From: Warburgia ugandensis
Lineage: Eukaryota > Streptophyta > Magnoliopsida > Canellales > Canellaceae
Assembly: GCA_035236585.1 (NCBI GenBank)
Contig: CP141139.1
Span: forward strand, 19,608,990 to 19,672,989
DNA: 64,000 nucleotides
Reading direction: 5' to 3'
The stretch's first letter is position 1, and each line of letters starts with the position of its first letter. This document shows, one piece after another, positions 29,351 to 41,945 of the stretch. The notes below the pieces were generated by a model. That model was not told where the DNA came from. It saw only the letters and a list, made by a program, of their open reading frames with translations, and did no database searches. The position numbers and the translations under genes were made by a program.

Positions 29351-29995
29351 TATTTTTTGGTTGTTTTCTTGACTTGGTTGTTCCCTCTTACCCATATACG
29401 CAAGGGGATGAAACGACAGCATTTAAGTTCTCTTCCATCATATAAACTGATCAGATTTCAGGGGAACGGTGGAAGAGCATTAGTATCCTTACAGAATCTG
29501 AAGGAATGCTTGTCAAATGAAGGCTGACTGTTCAGCCTGTGTTTCCTCTGCTTTTCAGTACCTCCATGATCTTTCTTTTCATGCATGCTTCAGAAGAACT
29601 ATTACTCCATGTTTCCTCGTTGTCTTTCTTGAGTAAAAAGACTGTGCATACCTCCCTACTCTTAATAGTTTTACAAGCTGTTCATGTAAACTCGACCTTA
29701 TTCTTCATAGGTGGTGAGGCTTCTTATTTATAGGATTTGGAGACGAACTACAGAGGTGTTGTGCACCTATTAACTTCTACAAGTGCACCCAGTTATTCCT
29801 TTGAACTTATTAGACTGCTTTTGTTATTGACTTTAAGTCATCTATTACCTATTCTTCACTAACAAGGATTATTTTACTTTGTTGTAATGCAAGCATGAAA
29901 AATAGGCTATAACTACTAGCTAGTAGCTACAGTTTGTAAACAAGTGGAGACGTGTATGATAAATCTTTCTTTTTTAATAATTTTTTTTATATATA
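29351..29995. other. Unassigned sequence with one exon-like open block
   Basis: It continues from F2 copy B into sequence not seen elsewhere in the window. One 39-codon block is open at 29408-29527; otherwise I see AT-rich DNA. The 64-codon frame at 29539-29733 has no supporting features. Confidence 0.4.
29408..29527 (+). pseudogene. Possible terminal exon of the F2 parent gene
   Basis: An AG lies at 29403-29404, just upstream of an open block ending in TGA. Its peptide contains 'LPSYKLIRFQGNGGRALVSL' and then 'QNLKECLSNEG'. It is unusually gene-like for this region and sits where the last exon would fall if F2 derives from an intron-containing gene. I do not recognise the family. It could be chance. 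Confidence 0.3.
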
Positions 29996-30172
29996 TAACC
30001 TTTGGTGCAATGTAGAGTTGTCGTCATGTGATCTCAACATCATGAGTTCAAGGCATCGAAACAGGCTTTTGTAAAACAAGCAAGGTAAGATTGCATACTT
30101 TATACCCTTATTGTCTGCCCCTTCCCTAGACCCTATATATGTGAGAGCTTCGTGCATTGGGCTGTCCTTTTA
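29996..30172 (+). mobile_element. Au-type SINE
   Basis: The head is 'cctttggtgcaatgtagagt', with B-box-like 'gagttcaaggc' and the body 'ttgcatactttatacccttat'. The end 'cattgggctgtcctttt' is followed by an AAT run (30173-30191). It is moderately diverged. U1 has no equivalent, because this lies outside the unit. Confidence 0.8.
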
Positions 30173-30751
30173 ATAATAATAATAATAATTTATTGGCAAT
30201 GGGTAAAACACTGCAATAGATAAAATAAATGCCATAAACATTGGGCTATTGGGAAAAAAAGTCACAACTCTTTTATTATTTCAATGGTTTACTGGCAGAT
30301 TCCCTCTTCAAAAAATAAAGGGTTTTTGGCAAAAATGCCATTACATAATGGCATTTTTGAAAAAAGATCAATATTTTTTAATTTTCAAATATGCTAGTAA
30401 GTTTTAGTGAGCTTTGTAAAATTGTGTTTCTTTTAGTTTTCCATCTTCTTTCTCAGTTAGGTCTTTTTTTATTGAAATTTTAATATTAACTTTTAGCTAA
30501 CGGACAACAGTGAACAAGAGAACTTTACATGTGACTTTTCATTTCATTAATCAAAATAAATCTCTGAAATTTATCATGCTTAAAGGCATCGAATAAAGAG
30601 CTTAAAGTCTGCTGCATGTTGCTATTCGTGTAAGCAACAATTGTATTTTGCTTAGGACTTAAACTTGAATTTTTCTTAATTTATCATATTTTATTGATCC
30701 AAAGCATTGATTATGTTCTAATTCGAGAAGCATTTTATATCAGTTTTTAGT

Positions 30752-30930
30752 AAAGGGCAGCCCCAGTGCACGAAGCTCCCGCCTATGTAGGGTCTGGGGA
30801 AGGGGCAGACCACAAGAGCCTAAAGTACACAGCCTTACCTTGCATTTGCAAGAGGCTGTTTTCACACCTTGAACGCATGACCTCAAAGTCACACGACGAC
30901 AATTTTTACCATTGCGCCAAGGCTCCCCTT
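30752..30930 (-). mobile_element. Au-type SINE with 21-bp target-site duplication
   Basis: Reverse orientation: it begins 'aaagggcagccccagtgcac' and ends in 'ttgcgccaaggctcccctt'. The perfect 21-bp direct repeat cattttatatcagtttttag+t flanks it at 30731-30751 and 30931-30951. The matching position in U1 (about 8227-8247) has a single copy of this site and no SINE, an empty site, so it inserted after U1 and U2 separated. Confidence 0.95.
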
Positions 30931-32176
30931 CATTTTATATCAGTTTTTAGTGAGAAATTGAAATTGAAATTGTTAAATTTCATTGAAGAAGTTAATAGGT
31001 ACTGCTGTGCAGGTTGGTGAATATGACATGTTCTTACGCATTATTCAAGTTCTCTAGTGCATTGTTTTTGATCGACTTATTTTTTCGAAGTCCGCATTTG
31101 AGTCTTGACACCTTGATCGAAACCATTTATTGGCCTCTGTCCTATTATTGATGTGCCGTGGTTTAGAATCCCATCCACCGGAATATCTCTGTCATTTTAT
31201 TTATTTATTTAGTTTTGAATGGCGTGGACATACGCTTGTGGAGACCCTTTCCGACTAGAAGACTCCTCGAGGATTACAAAGCTTAGAAGAAGGGTTTGGA
31301 TTGTTGGAAACCTGACTGGCCAACCTGTTACCGTATGTAGCTGATCCTTACAAGTTACGACGGTTGTAGACGACCACCAGTTTGCGTTCGGTCTTTACAC
31401 TCCCATCCTTCACCACATGTCTACTTCCATATATTTGGTATAAAATCTTTTCTTTTACTGATCGATTGAATTATAAAGGAAATGCCCTTAACCAATTCGA
31501 TTCGCTTTGTTTCTGCCGTATTGATATTCTATGAAGCCACTTTTGTAACATACAGATACAGCAACACTGTTTTCATATGTCTTTACTTGGAAAGGAGAAA
31601 AAAGAAGAATTTGAAGCAGTAAAACGAGTGCTGAAAGCGGAAAATAATAAAGGCTGAGATATTGTCGGTTCATCTCTTGGCTGGCAGAAACTACACTATA
31701 AGATTCGAAAGTGTTGGTGTTCTACAGTCCATTGGATGCCATTATCAGGACAAAATGCAACTAGTATCCACTGACACATGATGGGCAATCTTCTGATTGA
31801 GGATTGGGTAAGGATCAGGGAATTTCTTGGACCTATGGAATGTAAGAATGCTCGCCATATCCATCGTTGTATCTTGCTAGCATTACACTTTAGTCGAATT
31901 GTTGGGTGGTTTAGGTCTCACTCATAGCCACATCATAACACTACCAAGTTCAAAGGATATATGATATGACCTCAAAAAATTGCTATATCATTTTGTTCCA
32001 ATATAAACCACATCGAGGGGGAGAACAGTGATGACCGAGGGTTCCTAATTAACATAATCAACTACACATATAGGCACCTATATGCGTGCCCTTACAATCC
32101 TCATAAATTGACAAGATAAAAGATAATATCCATTGTGCCAAGCATTACGGTTCATATTTTAATTCACAGAATTGCA

Positions 32177-33909
32177 TCACAGCTTGAGATAGTCAAGGGA
32201 TCTCTCTTCAATTCCTTTTGAGACGTAGTGTTTAGTGAAATCTGCTATGCTGGTTTCCCTGTAGAGAGGGGGATTAGCATCAGATAGTAGTTCCTCGAAA
32301 GGACCATAGAGCCTGGATGCACAAGGGTACTTGGCAAAGAAGCAGGCAACAGAAATCCTCGGGTCGACTTTGTTTGCTAGCACCCTATGTTGGACGCTTT
32401 TAAGCTTGTCGTTAGAAATTAGCTGCATGGATACAGTAATAAATCCAAATAGAGGTGTTAGCTTAACGCCAGCATCAGTATTACAAGAAGTGTATGTGAA
32501 GTTTCTGCTTATTTGGACGGTTCTAAGCCGCTGATTCACAAAAGTTCTATAGATGAATGTAAGTATTTGTTGGGCACAGTGACAAAGTTCGGATTTGGGA
32601 ATAACAAGGGAAGGTACGTGTGCAAGGAAGTCAGGAAATATTTAGTAACTTCAGGAAAGTAGTCTGGGAAAAGAACATGATTAGGGTGTGAACTCCATTG
32701 CTTATTTCAGTTCTGTAACAAGATCAATAAATATTGTATGAAATTTTGATTAGTCATTCATGAAATTAGTGTTTAATTTTCCTTTAATTTGGCAATTAGA
32801 CAAAATACTAAATCTTTGAATTTAAAACTAAAATTTATGTCGCCCCAGAGTTGGCATTTGTTGGACAAAATTCGACTATTTGAAAGGGTCTTGACTATTC
32901 GTCTACCTTAAAATTTTCAATTGAAAGAATATCAGTGCCAGTCACAAGAAGGATTAGCTTCAAAGAGGAATTTAGATGAATGTCTTCTTAGTACCTGCAT
33001 AAGGTCACCTATGTTTGTAACTAGAGCCCCCGGCGTGGGAGGAACATCGATCCATTCATGTTGGTGAAGAACTTGGAGACCACCAGTGTGGTCTTGTAGA
33101 AGGATTGTGAGGAAATCAGGATCAGAATGCCTCCTAGTGCCGAAAGTGAGCTCTGGCTCAGGACAGACTGGATAATAGTTACCAATTATGGTATGAGCTT
33201 CAGTGCACCCCATGTTGATGAGGTGATTGGGTTCCAAGCCTAAAGCCTCTGATAATAACTTGAACAAACTATTTCCAAGTCTTGTCATATGCTCCGAATA
33301 TGTTGTCATTATTTCTCTACATAAAAATATAAATATCATCAGTCTTCCAATCTGATTGAATAGAGGATCTAAACAGAGCAATTGTATTGGACTAAATTTT
33401 GTGTTGCTTGATAAATACCTAAGAACTGGAGGAAGTTGTTTGGTGGTTTGGTCATCATCAAATACACAAGCGACGGTATCCTGCCAATTTGCTGCTCGCG
33501 ATGCAAACAGATTATAATTCGTGTAGAACCGGACTGCTCTCTTCGGATCGCGACTGTACAAGCTCATCTTCAACTCTGGCGGTTGCTCGTGGAATCGTCG
33601 AACACCTTCGATTATCTGGTCTAAAACACTTGGGGGTATTCCATGATTCACCACGTGAAAGAAACCCCATGCCTCGGATGCACGAAGTATCTCTTCGATG
33701 ATCTTCCGTTGCTCGTGATCACTGCCGAGGCCTTGAAGATCTATCATCGGAATTTGTAACTGTGTGTTTGACTTCTTCGGTCGGTTTTCCGGTGGATGAA
33801 TGAAGAATCGTGGGATCTTAGCCACGCCAGAATCTACTAGTCCCTTCACTCCCATTCTTGATTCGTCAAATTCTTTCACCTCTGTCAATCGATCGTAAGG
33901 AGTAGCCAT
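32177..33909 (-). CDS. 2-oxoglutarate/Fe(II)-dependent dioxygenase, ACC-oxidase-homolog type (copy 2)
   Basis: Exons at 33909-33419, 33316-32995 and 32422-32177; introns of 102 bp (33317-33418) and 572 bp (32423-32994). Splice positions and phases are identical to copy 1, giving 352 aa with no disruption. The iron ligands H227, D229 and H283 and the 2-oxoglutarate pair R293/S295 are conserved. About 34 residues differ from copy 1. They cluster at 93-153 and in the last exon, and include T225R and K226R immediately before the first iron-binding histidine. It is a soluble oxidative enzyme with unknown substrate. Sequence similarity to copy 1 ends about 168 bp upstream of the start codon, where a Ty1/copia fragment begins, so this copy probably has a different promoter. 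Confidence 0.92.
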
Positions 33910-34077
33910 GGTTGTTGATGACCAAGCGTCAATCTGCTATGACTCTACATAAGGGCACCACTGGAGCATGAAAGCTAAAAAAATCTTATCAACGGAGTCA
34001 GAGCTTGCTAAGAACAAATGACACGGCCGACGCAGGGGTGGGGTTCAAGGCGATGTCATTTGACTAAATTAGGAGGA

Positions 34078-37000
34078 AGTGGGGCTCTACTATTTTGAAG
34101 AGAAAAATCAGATCTAGGCAAATGCTGTGAAATTGAAAAATCAACCAGAATTATTGCATAGGAGGTTGGGAGGTATCCAATTTTCTAGATTAAAAGGTAT
34201 ATTTGATGCTTTGATTGGAAATAAAAGCCTTTCCCCATGTGATGCATGTCACAAGGCTAAACAAACTCAATTGTCATTTCCTATTAGTAGAAATAAAAGA
34301 AGAAAGTTATTTGAATTAGTCCACGTTGATATTTGGGGACCCTAAGAGACTAACACACACTTTGGAGCTCACTATTTTTTTACTATTATTGATGATTGTT
34401 CGAGGGGTACTTGGGTTCATTTAATGAAAAATAAAAGTGAAGTCCCATTACTATTTGAACAATTTTTGAAAATGGTGTAAACTCAATTTGGTGCAAAGGT
34501 GAAATCAATTTAGTTATATAATGCTCAAGAGATTGTGCATGGGAATTACAAGATGCTCATTAGGAAGTATACTCCAAACCAGGTGTCTACACACACCCCA
34601 ACAAAATGGGGTGGTAGAAAGAAAGCATAGGCACCTATTGGAGGTTGCAAGAGTACTTCAATTTCAAGCTAATCTACCCTTAAAATTTTGGGGAGAATGT
34701 GTAATGATAGCAACACATTTGATAAATCTTCTTCCCACACCAATACTTAATGGAAAATCTCCATATGAGATTTTATTTAGAGAAAAATCCTCATATGATC
34801 ATCTTAGGGTATTTGGTTATTTGTGTTATGCTTATGTTAAACCTAAGCCAACTGATAAGTTTTCTACGAGATCTAGAAAAGGTGTTTTTCTAGGACATAT
34901 CATAGGAAAGAAGGGTTATAGGGTAATGGAACTCAATACTAGAAAATTTTTCAAATGTCAAGATGTCATATTTTATGAGGATTCTTTTTCTTTCAAAAAT
35001 GTACAACCTTTGGAAAGTATATAGGTGCAACTATTGTTGAGTGTGATTAAACCTGAAGAGTCAACACATACTCAAACCTAATATGGAGATGTAGAAGACT
35101 CAATTGGGTTAGAGGAAAATGAAGAAACAGTAGAAGAAGGCATCTAATATTGAAATAAAAAATAAGACAATTGAAAGAGAAGTGATAGTTGAGGGCTCAA
35201 GACCATAAAGGAAAAGAAGGATGCCACAAAGATTTGAAGATTATGTAATGTCATGCAAGAAGACTATAGACCCCCTACCAAGTCTACCATTGCATGGTAA
35301 GGTATTAAAATACTCATTCCTTCATAAAAATCTTGCGGTATCCTCTACTAACAATGCAGGACTAGAAGAAATCGACGTTGAACTAGATACCTATGAAAAT
35401 GATGTCGGAAAACCAGTGTGGAAAGAAGCAATGAATCGAGAGTTGAAAGCTCTCAATTCAAATAATACGTGGAGTCTAGTTCCCTTACCCAAAGGAAAAA
35501 CGACAATTGGAAGTAAATGGGTATTCAAGATAAAACAAAGAGTAGATGGAACGATGAAGAGGTACAAAGCACAGCTAATTGCAAAGGGATATAGTCAAAC
35601 TACTTGACTATAATGAAACTTTTGCTCTTGCAGCTAAATTCGCCACAGTTAGCAACTTGTTGGCTATTTCATCAATTAAAGGATGGAAACTACACCAAAT
35701 GGACATAGACAATGCATTTTTATATGCGAACTCGATGAGGAAGTATTTATAAAGCCTCCTCAAGGTATGAAAATTCCTAATGATTCACTAGTTTATAAAT
35801 TGCATAAGTCCTTGTATAGACTCAAATAAGCACCGCGGCAGTGGTTTGGAAAATTCTCCACTTCTCTTCTCAACTATGGGTTTAAATAAAGTCCATGAGA
35901 CCATTCACTATTCATACTTTTAGATGAGGATAGTTTCTTGGCAGTATTAATCTATGTTGATGACCTTATATTTGCTGGGAACAATAGAGATAAATGTACT
36001 CAATTTAAGAAATATTTTCATACTTGTTTCAAAATAAAGGACCTGGGACCCTTGCATTATTTCTTGGGGTTAGGTTAGAAGAAGTTAAGATGGTATTTAT
36101 GTAAACTAGCAAAAATATGCAATAGATATTATAAGAGAAGCAGGTCTAGAAGATGCAAAGGTAGTATAAATAACTATTCCATAGCAACACATTCTATCAA
36201 GTGAGATAGGGGACTTACTCAAAGATGTCACTAGATATCGAAGACTTGTGGGGAGACTCATCTATTTGACAGTGGGCCAACTAAACATCTCATATGCTAT
36301 ACAAGTTTTAAGCCAATTCATGCAGACACCGAGAGCTCCCCATCTTGCTATGGCAAAAAGATTGATTTGATATATTAAGAAATATCTTGAACATGGCCTT
36401 TTCTTTTCTAGTATGAACTCTCTTAGCTTAAAGGCATACTGTGATTTAGATTGGTTTGCTTGCCCAACTATCAAGCATTTAGTTTGAGGAATGCTAATTT
36501 TCTTAGGAGACACTCCTATTAGCTGAAAATCGAAGAAGCAACAAATGGAATCTCGATCATCAGCCAAAGCCGAATATTGAGCAATGGCAATGACAACTAC
36601 ATAACTGGTTTGGCTACATAATGTCCTAAAAGACGTGTCCTTCTCTATTATGTGATAATAGATCAGCCATGCACATTGCATCAAATCCAGTATTCCATGA
36701 ACTAACTAAACATATTGAACTGGATTGTCACCTTATTAGAGAACATGTTCAACTAAAAGCTCTTGGCTCTCAGTTTTGTTCCATCACACAATTAGCTTGC
36801 AGACTTGTTGGCAAAGGGGCTTAGTGCAGAAACATTCAGCTCATTGCTAACTCGTATTGGAACTCACACTTCATTGACTTAAGGGAGGCACAAGATAGAT
36901 ACCCACAACATTGATGGCAAGCTCGGTGGAGTCCAAATTAGCACCAGCTTGAGGGAGGCTATTACAATATATTTGGGCATCCACAATTCCAAGAGTAGCA

Positions 37001-37256
37001 CATTCCAAAACTAAATAACATCCCTAACTTATTGCACCAAGAAAACCATTTATGATCCTCTAGAATCCCCAACAACAAAATTTGGAAATTTTCTAATTTC
37101 AGATTTTGGAAACTTTCTTTTAGAATTTTTAGAATTTGGAAACTTTCTTTTCGCATAGCATTTTTTCTAGAGATTTTGATTTGCCATTATGATGTAGAAA
37201 TTGCATATATGTACCTTCATTTTCTTAATGAAATGAGAAGATTTTCTTCCCATTGT
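34078..37256 (+). mobile_element. 5'-truncated Ty1/copia retrotransposon
   Basis: It starts inside the gag-pre-integrase domain and has no 5' LTR. Downstream, in order, are integrase, RT, RNase H, a degenerate purine tract 'gcttgagggaggctat' near 36950, and a probable 3' LTR remnant (about 36960-37256) ending near 'ttaatgaaatgagaagattt'. Multiple stops and frameshifts make it inactive. It is absent from the corresponding U1 position (about 11389-11545), where U1 has other sequence. Confidence 0.88.
34117..36850 (+). pseudogene. Copia pol polyprotein (integrase, RT, RNase H), broken
   Basis: The gag-pre-integrase/integrase zinc region lies at 34127-34345 ('CDACHKAKQ', 'ELVHVDIWGP'). Integrase core pieces include 'TIIDDCSRGTWVHL' (about 34380) and 'HTPQQNGVVERKHRHLLE' (about 34593-34646), up to 'VRVFGYLCY'-type sequence. 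RT begins at about 35395 ('WKEAMNRELKALNSNNTWSL', 'GSKWVFKIK') and keeps an intact YVDD box at 35953-35964. RNase H pieces follow ('AYCDLDWFACP', 'SRSSAKAEY'). Stops and frameshifts (near 34343, 35605, 35828 and 36100) separate the pieces. Confidence 0.88.
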
Positions 37257-37521
37257 ATATTTTTTCTTTACAATATACATGTTTGAAAAAGTGATGAAGA
37301 AAGTAATGACAGCAACCATTGCTATCTTTTGCGAGTTTCTCTTTTTAATTGATGTGAGAAGAGATGTTTGTATTCTTTAATCCATAGAAAGAAAGTAAGA
37401 GAGACGATTGCAATAGCTCCTATGTATATATAGCCAATGGTTCAGCTGCCAAGGAAAGTTTTTTATTTTTATTTTTTTTTATTGTAACTCTTAATTATTT
37501 CTCAATAAAAGATACTATACT

Positions 37522-37670
37522 CAAAAGGGAGTCTTGATGTAATGGTAGAGTTGTCATTATGTTAAGTTCCAGGCATGGAAACATCCTCTTGCAAAATGCA
37601 AGCTACGGCTGCGTATTGTAAACCCTTGTGGTTTGCCCCTTTTCCAAACTATGCATACACAGGAAGATAC
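37522..37670 (+). mobile_element. Degenerate Au-type SINE (U2 counterpart)
   Basis: It begins 'agggagtcttgatgtaatgg' and includes 'gtaaacccttgtggtttgcc'. It occupies the same place as the copy at 11763-11895 in U1, so it predates the duplication. It keeps more of the SINE body than U1 does. Confidence 0.7.
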
Positions 37671-38113
37671 TATACTCATTCATTGACCCAGTTATCATCA
37701 CTAAATTATATCTTCTATTAAGTTAACAAATTTTGTACCATGGACCTTATACCATTGTGTTTAAGTTATAACCTAGAAGCCAAAGTGTAAATAACTGGAA
37801 GATAACCACCTGCCTAAAGACGTAAGTGATACTATAAGACAGTGTGCCAATTGCGCTCTCCCCCATATATAAATCAATATCCCATGGTAGACTTACGATC
37901 ATCTAAGTGACTCCTCATGACGGAACAACGTGCTAGAAGCGGTAACGTGTCAAAGTCATTATCTACCACATAATTGTAAATAAATAAAAAATTGTTTATT
38001 TCAATAAGGAAAGAAAGGTTTGTACGCAAACAAAGTCTTTCTTTATTTGAATAAAGTGCCTGCTCGCGCATAGGAAACGAGCTCCCCGATTAGTAGTCTT
38101 TCGGTTCACCTAT

Positions 38114-38253
38114 CCTGTGCCACCTATTAAAAGCAGTGACAAGAGGGTTATAGGATATGCAATCCGTCTTTTAATAGGTTTCTCCTCTACTACCTATTAA
38201 AAGCAGTGACATGAGGTTATAGGACATACCATCCGTCTTCTATTAGGTTTCCT
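38114..38253 (+). repeat. Two-copy 70-bp tandem repeat (U2 counterpart)
   Basis: Direct repeats start at 38114 and 38184, matching the pair at 12333-12472. Confidence 0.85.
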
Positions 38254-38949
38254 AAAGAGGAATAGACATGTTTGCTCGGTTCTGTGTATGTGGGGGACGT
38301 CACATGCACTGTCCCTAGTTCAAACATGCTTGTCAATTGAGATATAAGAATGTACAAGCTAATGCCTATAGACAGTGGACGTCCAACTTGTTCGTTCCAT
38401 GTTCATGGACATTCACTTTTGTCATTTTGTGGATTTGGGTTTTGTCCATGAACATCCTGTTTGTCATTATGTTGATATCCGGCATTATAAAAGTAATTTT
38501 TATGACATTATAATATTCACAATTTGAAATAAATTATTCTTAAATAAATACTAAAATAACATTTTCACCAAGCACATTAGCCTTGGCTTGCATAGAAAAT
38601 TAATAAATTATTACACAGTGTGTGTCGGAGTTGTTCAATTGGGCATGATTGTTGAAAACTAGCTAAAAAGGGGTATTGCAGTTGCCTACGAGTAAATTGT
38701 GTAGCTACTCTAATCCAAGTTTATTGATGTACTAATGAGATTTTTATCTATTATTTTGATGATCTAGACCATTTATGTGGTGAGGCATCAATGGATGAGT
38801 AAGATGTAGGACTTATCCCCCTTTTGCTTTATTATGTGGTTGATTAATGGTTTGGATTCTCGTTAACGTATAAGTTGATTAATGGTTTGGGCCGATGAGA
38901 GAGAGACATAGAGAGAGAACATAAACATGGACAGGAAATTGATGCCAAA

Positions 38950-39375
38950 AATCTGGCCAAAATTGCATGAATAGTAAAAACATGGCTTTTGATTAAATAT
39001 TGGAATATCCTAATTCACAAACAAGGAAGTTCTCATGGTCCATATATGTCGGCTGCAGTAAGGCATGAAATCTGTCAAAAAGGAAAATTCGGGAAGATGA
39101 TCAAAGAAGAGATAGATAAGCTTATCATTTCCCTGCAAACATGAAGAGGAATGTCATACTGGAATGCGACAATACCACGAGCGGTAGTATAATTGCTCAC
39201 TTTTACATGAAGGGCCCACCATTGGATGATCTGACCATCCATCCAATTACTTTTAAGGCCGTCAATTATTTCAAAACACAAGCAGAATAGATGACTCTAG
39301 CATATGGAAAAATGCTTTTATATGAATCCAATGGTGAAGAAAGCCACGTTGGATAAGAAAAATGTCGATTTCAAA
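38950..39375 (+). other. U2-specific segment of about 420 bp
   Basis: U1 passes directly from 'gaaattgatgccaacaagct' to 'gaggg aacattttcc' (about 13034-13075), while U2 has about 420 extra bases between the same flanks. No terminal repeat, coding frame or poly-A tail is evident. It may be an insertion in U2 or a deletion in U1. Confidence 0.6.
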
Positions 39376-40337
39376 TGAGGAGGGAACATTTTCCTGTTAA
39401 GCCTCTGCTTGCATGGAAATTGCGGGAGGGCGTCATTTGCGAGCATGAAAAGGATATGATTGACGCTTTTGTTGCCAAGTAGAGTCCCGTCGAAACGGAT
39501 TGTAATTCATGGCTACCATTTATTCACCAAAATTAGGGTGATTTGGATTTGAAAATTTAGATCCTTATAATAAACAAATTGGAATGATCTAATCTGTTAA
39601 ATATGTGATCCTTACAAATTTATCCTTCAGTCCAAAATTAATTAAGAGAAAAGAATGAATAATGCTTAGAATGACTACATTGTTATCGTAAAATTATTCA
39701 CGTTCCATGATTATATTTACATTTCTACGAGTCATGATTAATTTATTTAGATAATTTTATCCACAAATTACTTCTAAAAATCATTAAGGGAATTAATTCT
39801 TATTTTTATATTTATGTTATAATTAAGGATTACCAATCAAATTCGCATGGATTTGGATTGAGATTTTCGAATCCATTTATAAATACATTTGAGTGTGTCC
39901 AATCTGTTTAACCTGTATTTGTAATGGATGATATCGGATTTGATTAGTTTACCCATTTTGTTGCCTCTGTAGAGGCGTATTTGGCTCATCCACTAAATCT
40001 AGAAGATTTCTTCTTTTTGACATCTACCGAGGATACGTAATAGCATTGCGAGATGACATGTATCAAGAATCAAATTAAAAAAGATAATTTTCCAAGCCTT
40101 TTGTCACCGCATAAGTGGGATAATCAATCATATATAATTTTTCCATTAGGAGTCAAGTACACTAGAGGAAATTGATTCTCTTGCCCAGGTTATTCTGAGA
40201 AACTCTTATTTGTATAGCCTTGGGTCTTCTAAATGTCGAAAATGGTATCTTTCAAATAAATAAATAAAATAAAATAAATGTAGGAAACTCATTGTATTAA
40301 TAGACAAAATGGTATTTATGATATTCAAGTTGGGACT

Positions 40338-40412
40338 AATTAAGGGAGCCTTGGTGCAACGGTAAAGTTGTCATCGTGGACCTTGAAGTCACAAGTTCAA
40401 GGCATGCCCTTT
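40338..40412 (+). mobile_element. Internally deleted Au-type SINE
   Basis: It keeps the head 'gggagccttggtgcaacgg' and B-box 'caagttcaaggc', then jumps to the terminal 'gccctttt' and the right flank. About 105 bp of the body present at 14074-14255 is missing. The position is identical to the U1 copy. Confidence 0.85.
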
Positions 40413-41945
40413 TAATTTGGGACTGGTCAATCTTCTCTCCACGTTTCAAATTGTGGGGGCTGAGAAACTATCATGTGCTGTCGGAAAGAGATGAATGATC
40501 CTCCGACCTCTCCTCATTATCTGCACCTTGCTCCAATGCCCTCATTCAATCTAATCAAACAATTTTCGGTTCATCATTAGGTTCAGAACCATACCTTTCT
40601 GATGTTGATTGTTGAGTCATCTTAGTCTGGCTCAATACCAGTGGTAAAACAGCGGCTCTAAGAATCCAAAAAATAGAGTTGAGATTGAAGAATTTATCAT
40701 TGAGAAGACACCGGACATTCTCTAACTTCAGGAAAATAGAACGTAGGATGCTCATCTTTCCTAGGTCAGATCATGGGGTTCGGTTCAAACTATGATTGCA
40801 CAGATAAAGATGGGTAGGGGGCTTCAGTGAAATTCTATTTGTTTTGATGGAGTCAAAAGTTCGACTTGCTGGATTCCAGAGTTGGGAGATACTTTATTAC
40901 TCTTCTTCTAAGTGTTGAACATTTTACCTTACGAGACGCAAAGAGGGCCCACTACATCTCATGGGTTGCACGGCATTTCAAGACTAAGTGCTGCGTGAGA
41001 GTCAGAAAGTCTGAGTCCGTGACATATGGCACATGAAGCAAGCCGAATATACAAGTTCACCTTAACAGGGATGTACAACCTATCGGTAATTTCCAATTAC
41101 ATTTTAAGAAACATCTTGACTAGTATTGCGAGAAATAGGGATGTGCTTCCCCTTTCAATTTGTGATTAGAGGCAGATGCACAAACTTCGTATATGGAATG
41201 TTGTTCAGGTATTACAAACTTGTTTTGTCCCGTTCTAATGTTTTGTATCATTCATATTAAGTGTAACATGCTTACAATTTTCAAGTTTGACCATGGATGC
41301 CAATCCTAAGCCCAGATAAAAATGGAGGGTTTTGTGTCAAGTGCCAACCAGTAAGTAAAACCTTTTAAAAAAGGTTCAAAATAACGTGCTACATCAGATC
41401 CCAAGTGTAGCAGAAAATGTGCAAGGGCTACTAGAGCATTCCCTTAGAACCCATGTACAGTGGAAAGTAGATATGGGTTAATGATGATAATGCAAAAATA
41501 TTTTAAGATTGACTTGAATGACAAACGTTGGGCCATGAAAGATGTGTTGAAGAAGTGAAGAGACTATATGCTGGAGTTAAAATTTGAATGTTATACTCCA
41601 CTATAATCTAAAATTTTCCCACTTGTAATGATATCTGGGTGAGACCTAATCAATGGAAGCAGCTTGTTGAATTTTGGGAGTCTAGCGAAAAAAATGCATC
41701 AAAACCATTGACTTATATACATAAAACTTCCTTTCCTTGTGTTTTCTTGACCCAAATGTTGACATGAAGGTATAAAGTTTTTGTACTTACAAAGTTATTG
41801 AATTTATGTAATATCAACAGGGATAGTCGAGCAAAGAAAAAATGGCCCATAAGTCAAGGACAAAAACATATGCTCGCATAAGGGAATAAGAGGTAATGTT
41901 CAATGCTCGAACTACATTGTTAGAAAAATTTTCATTTATCTTACA

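Noticed and set aside
36262..36684. 140-codon minus-strand frame
   Set aside because: Antisense to the copia RNase H region, which reads as RNase H on the plus strand.
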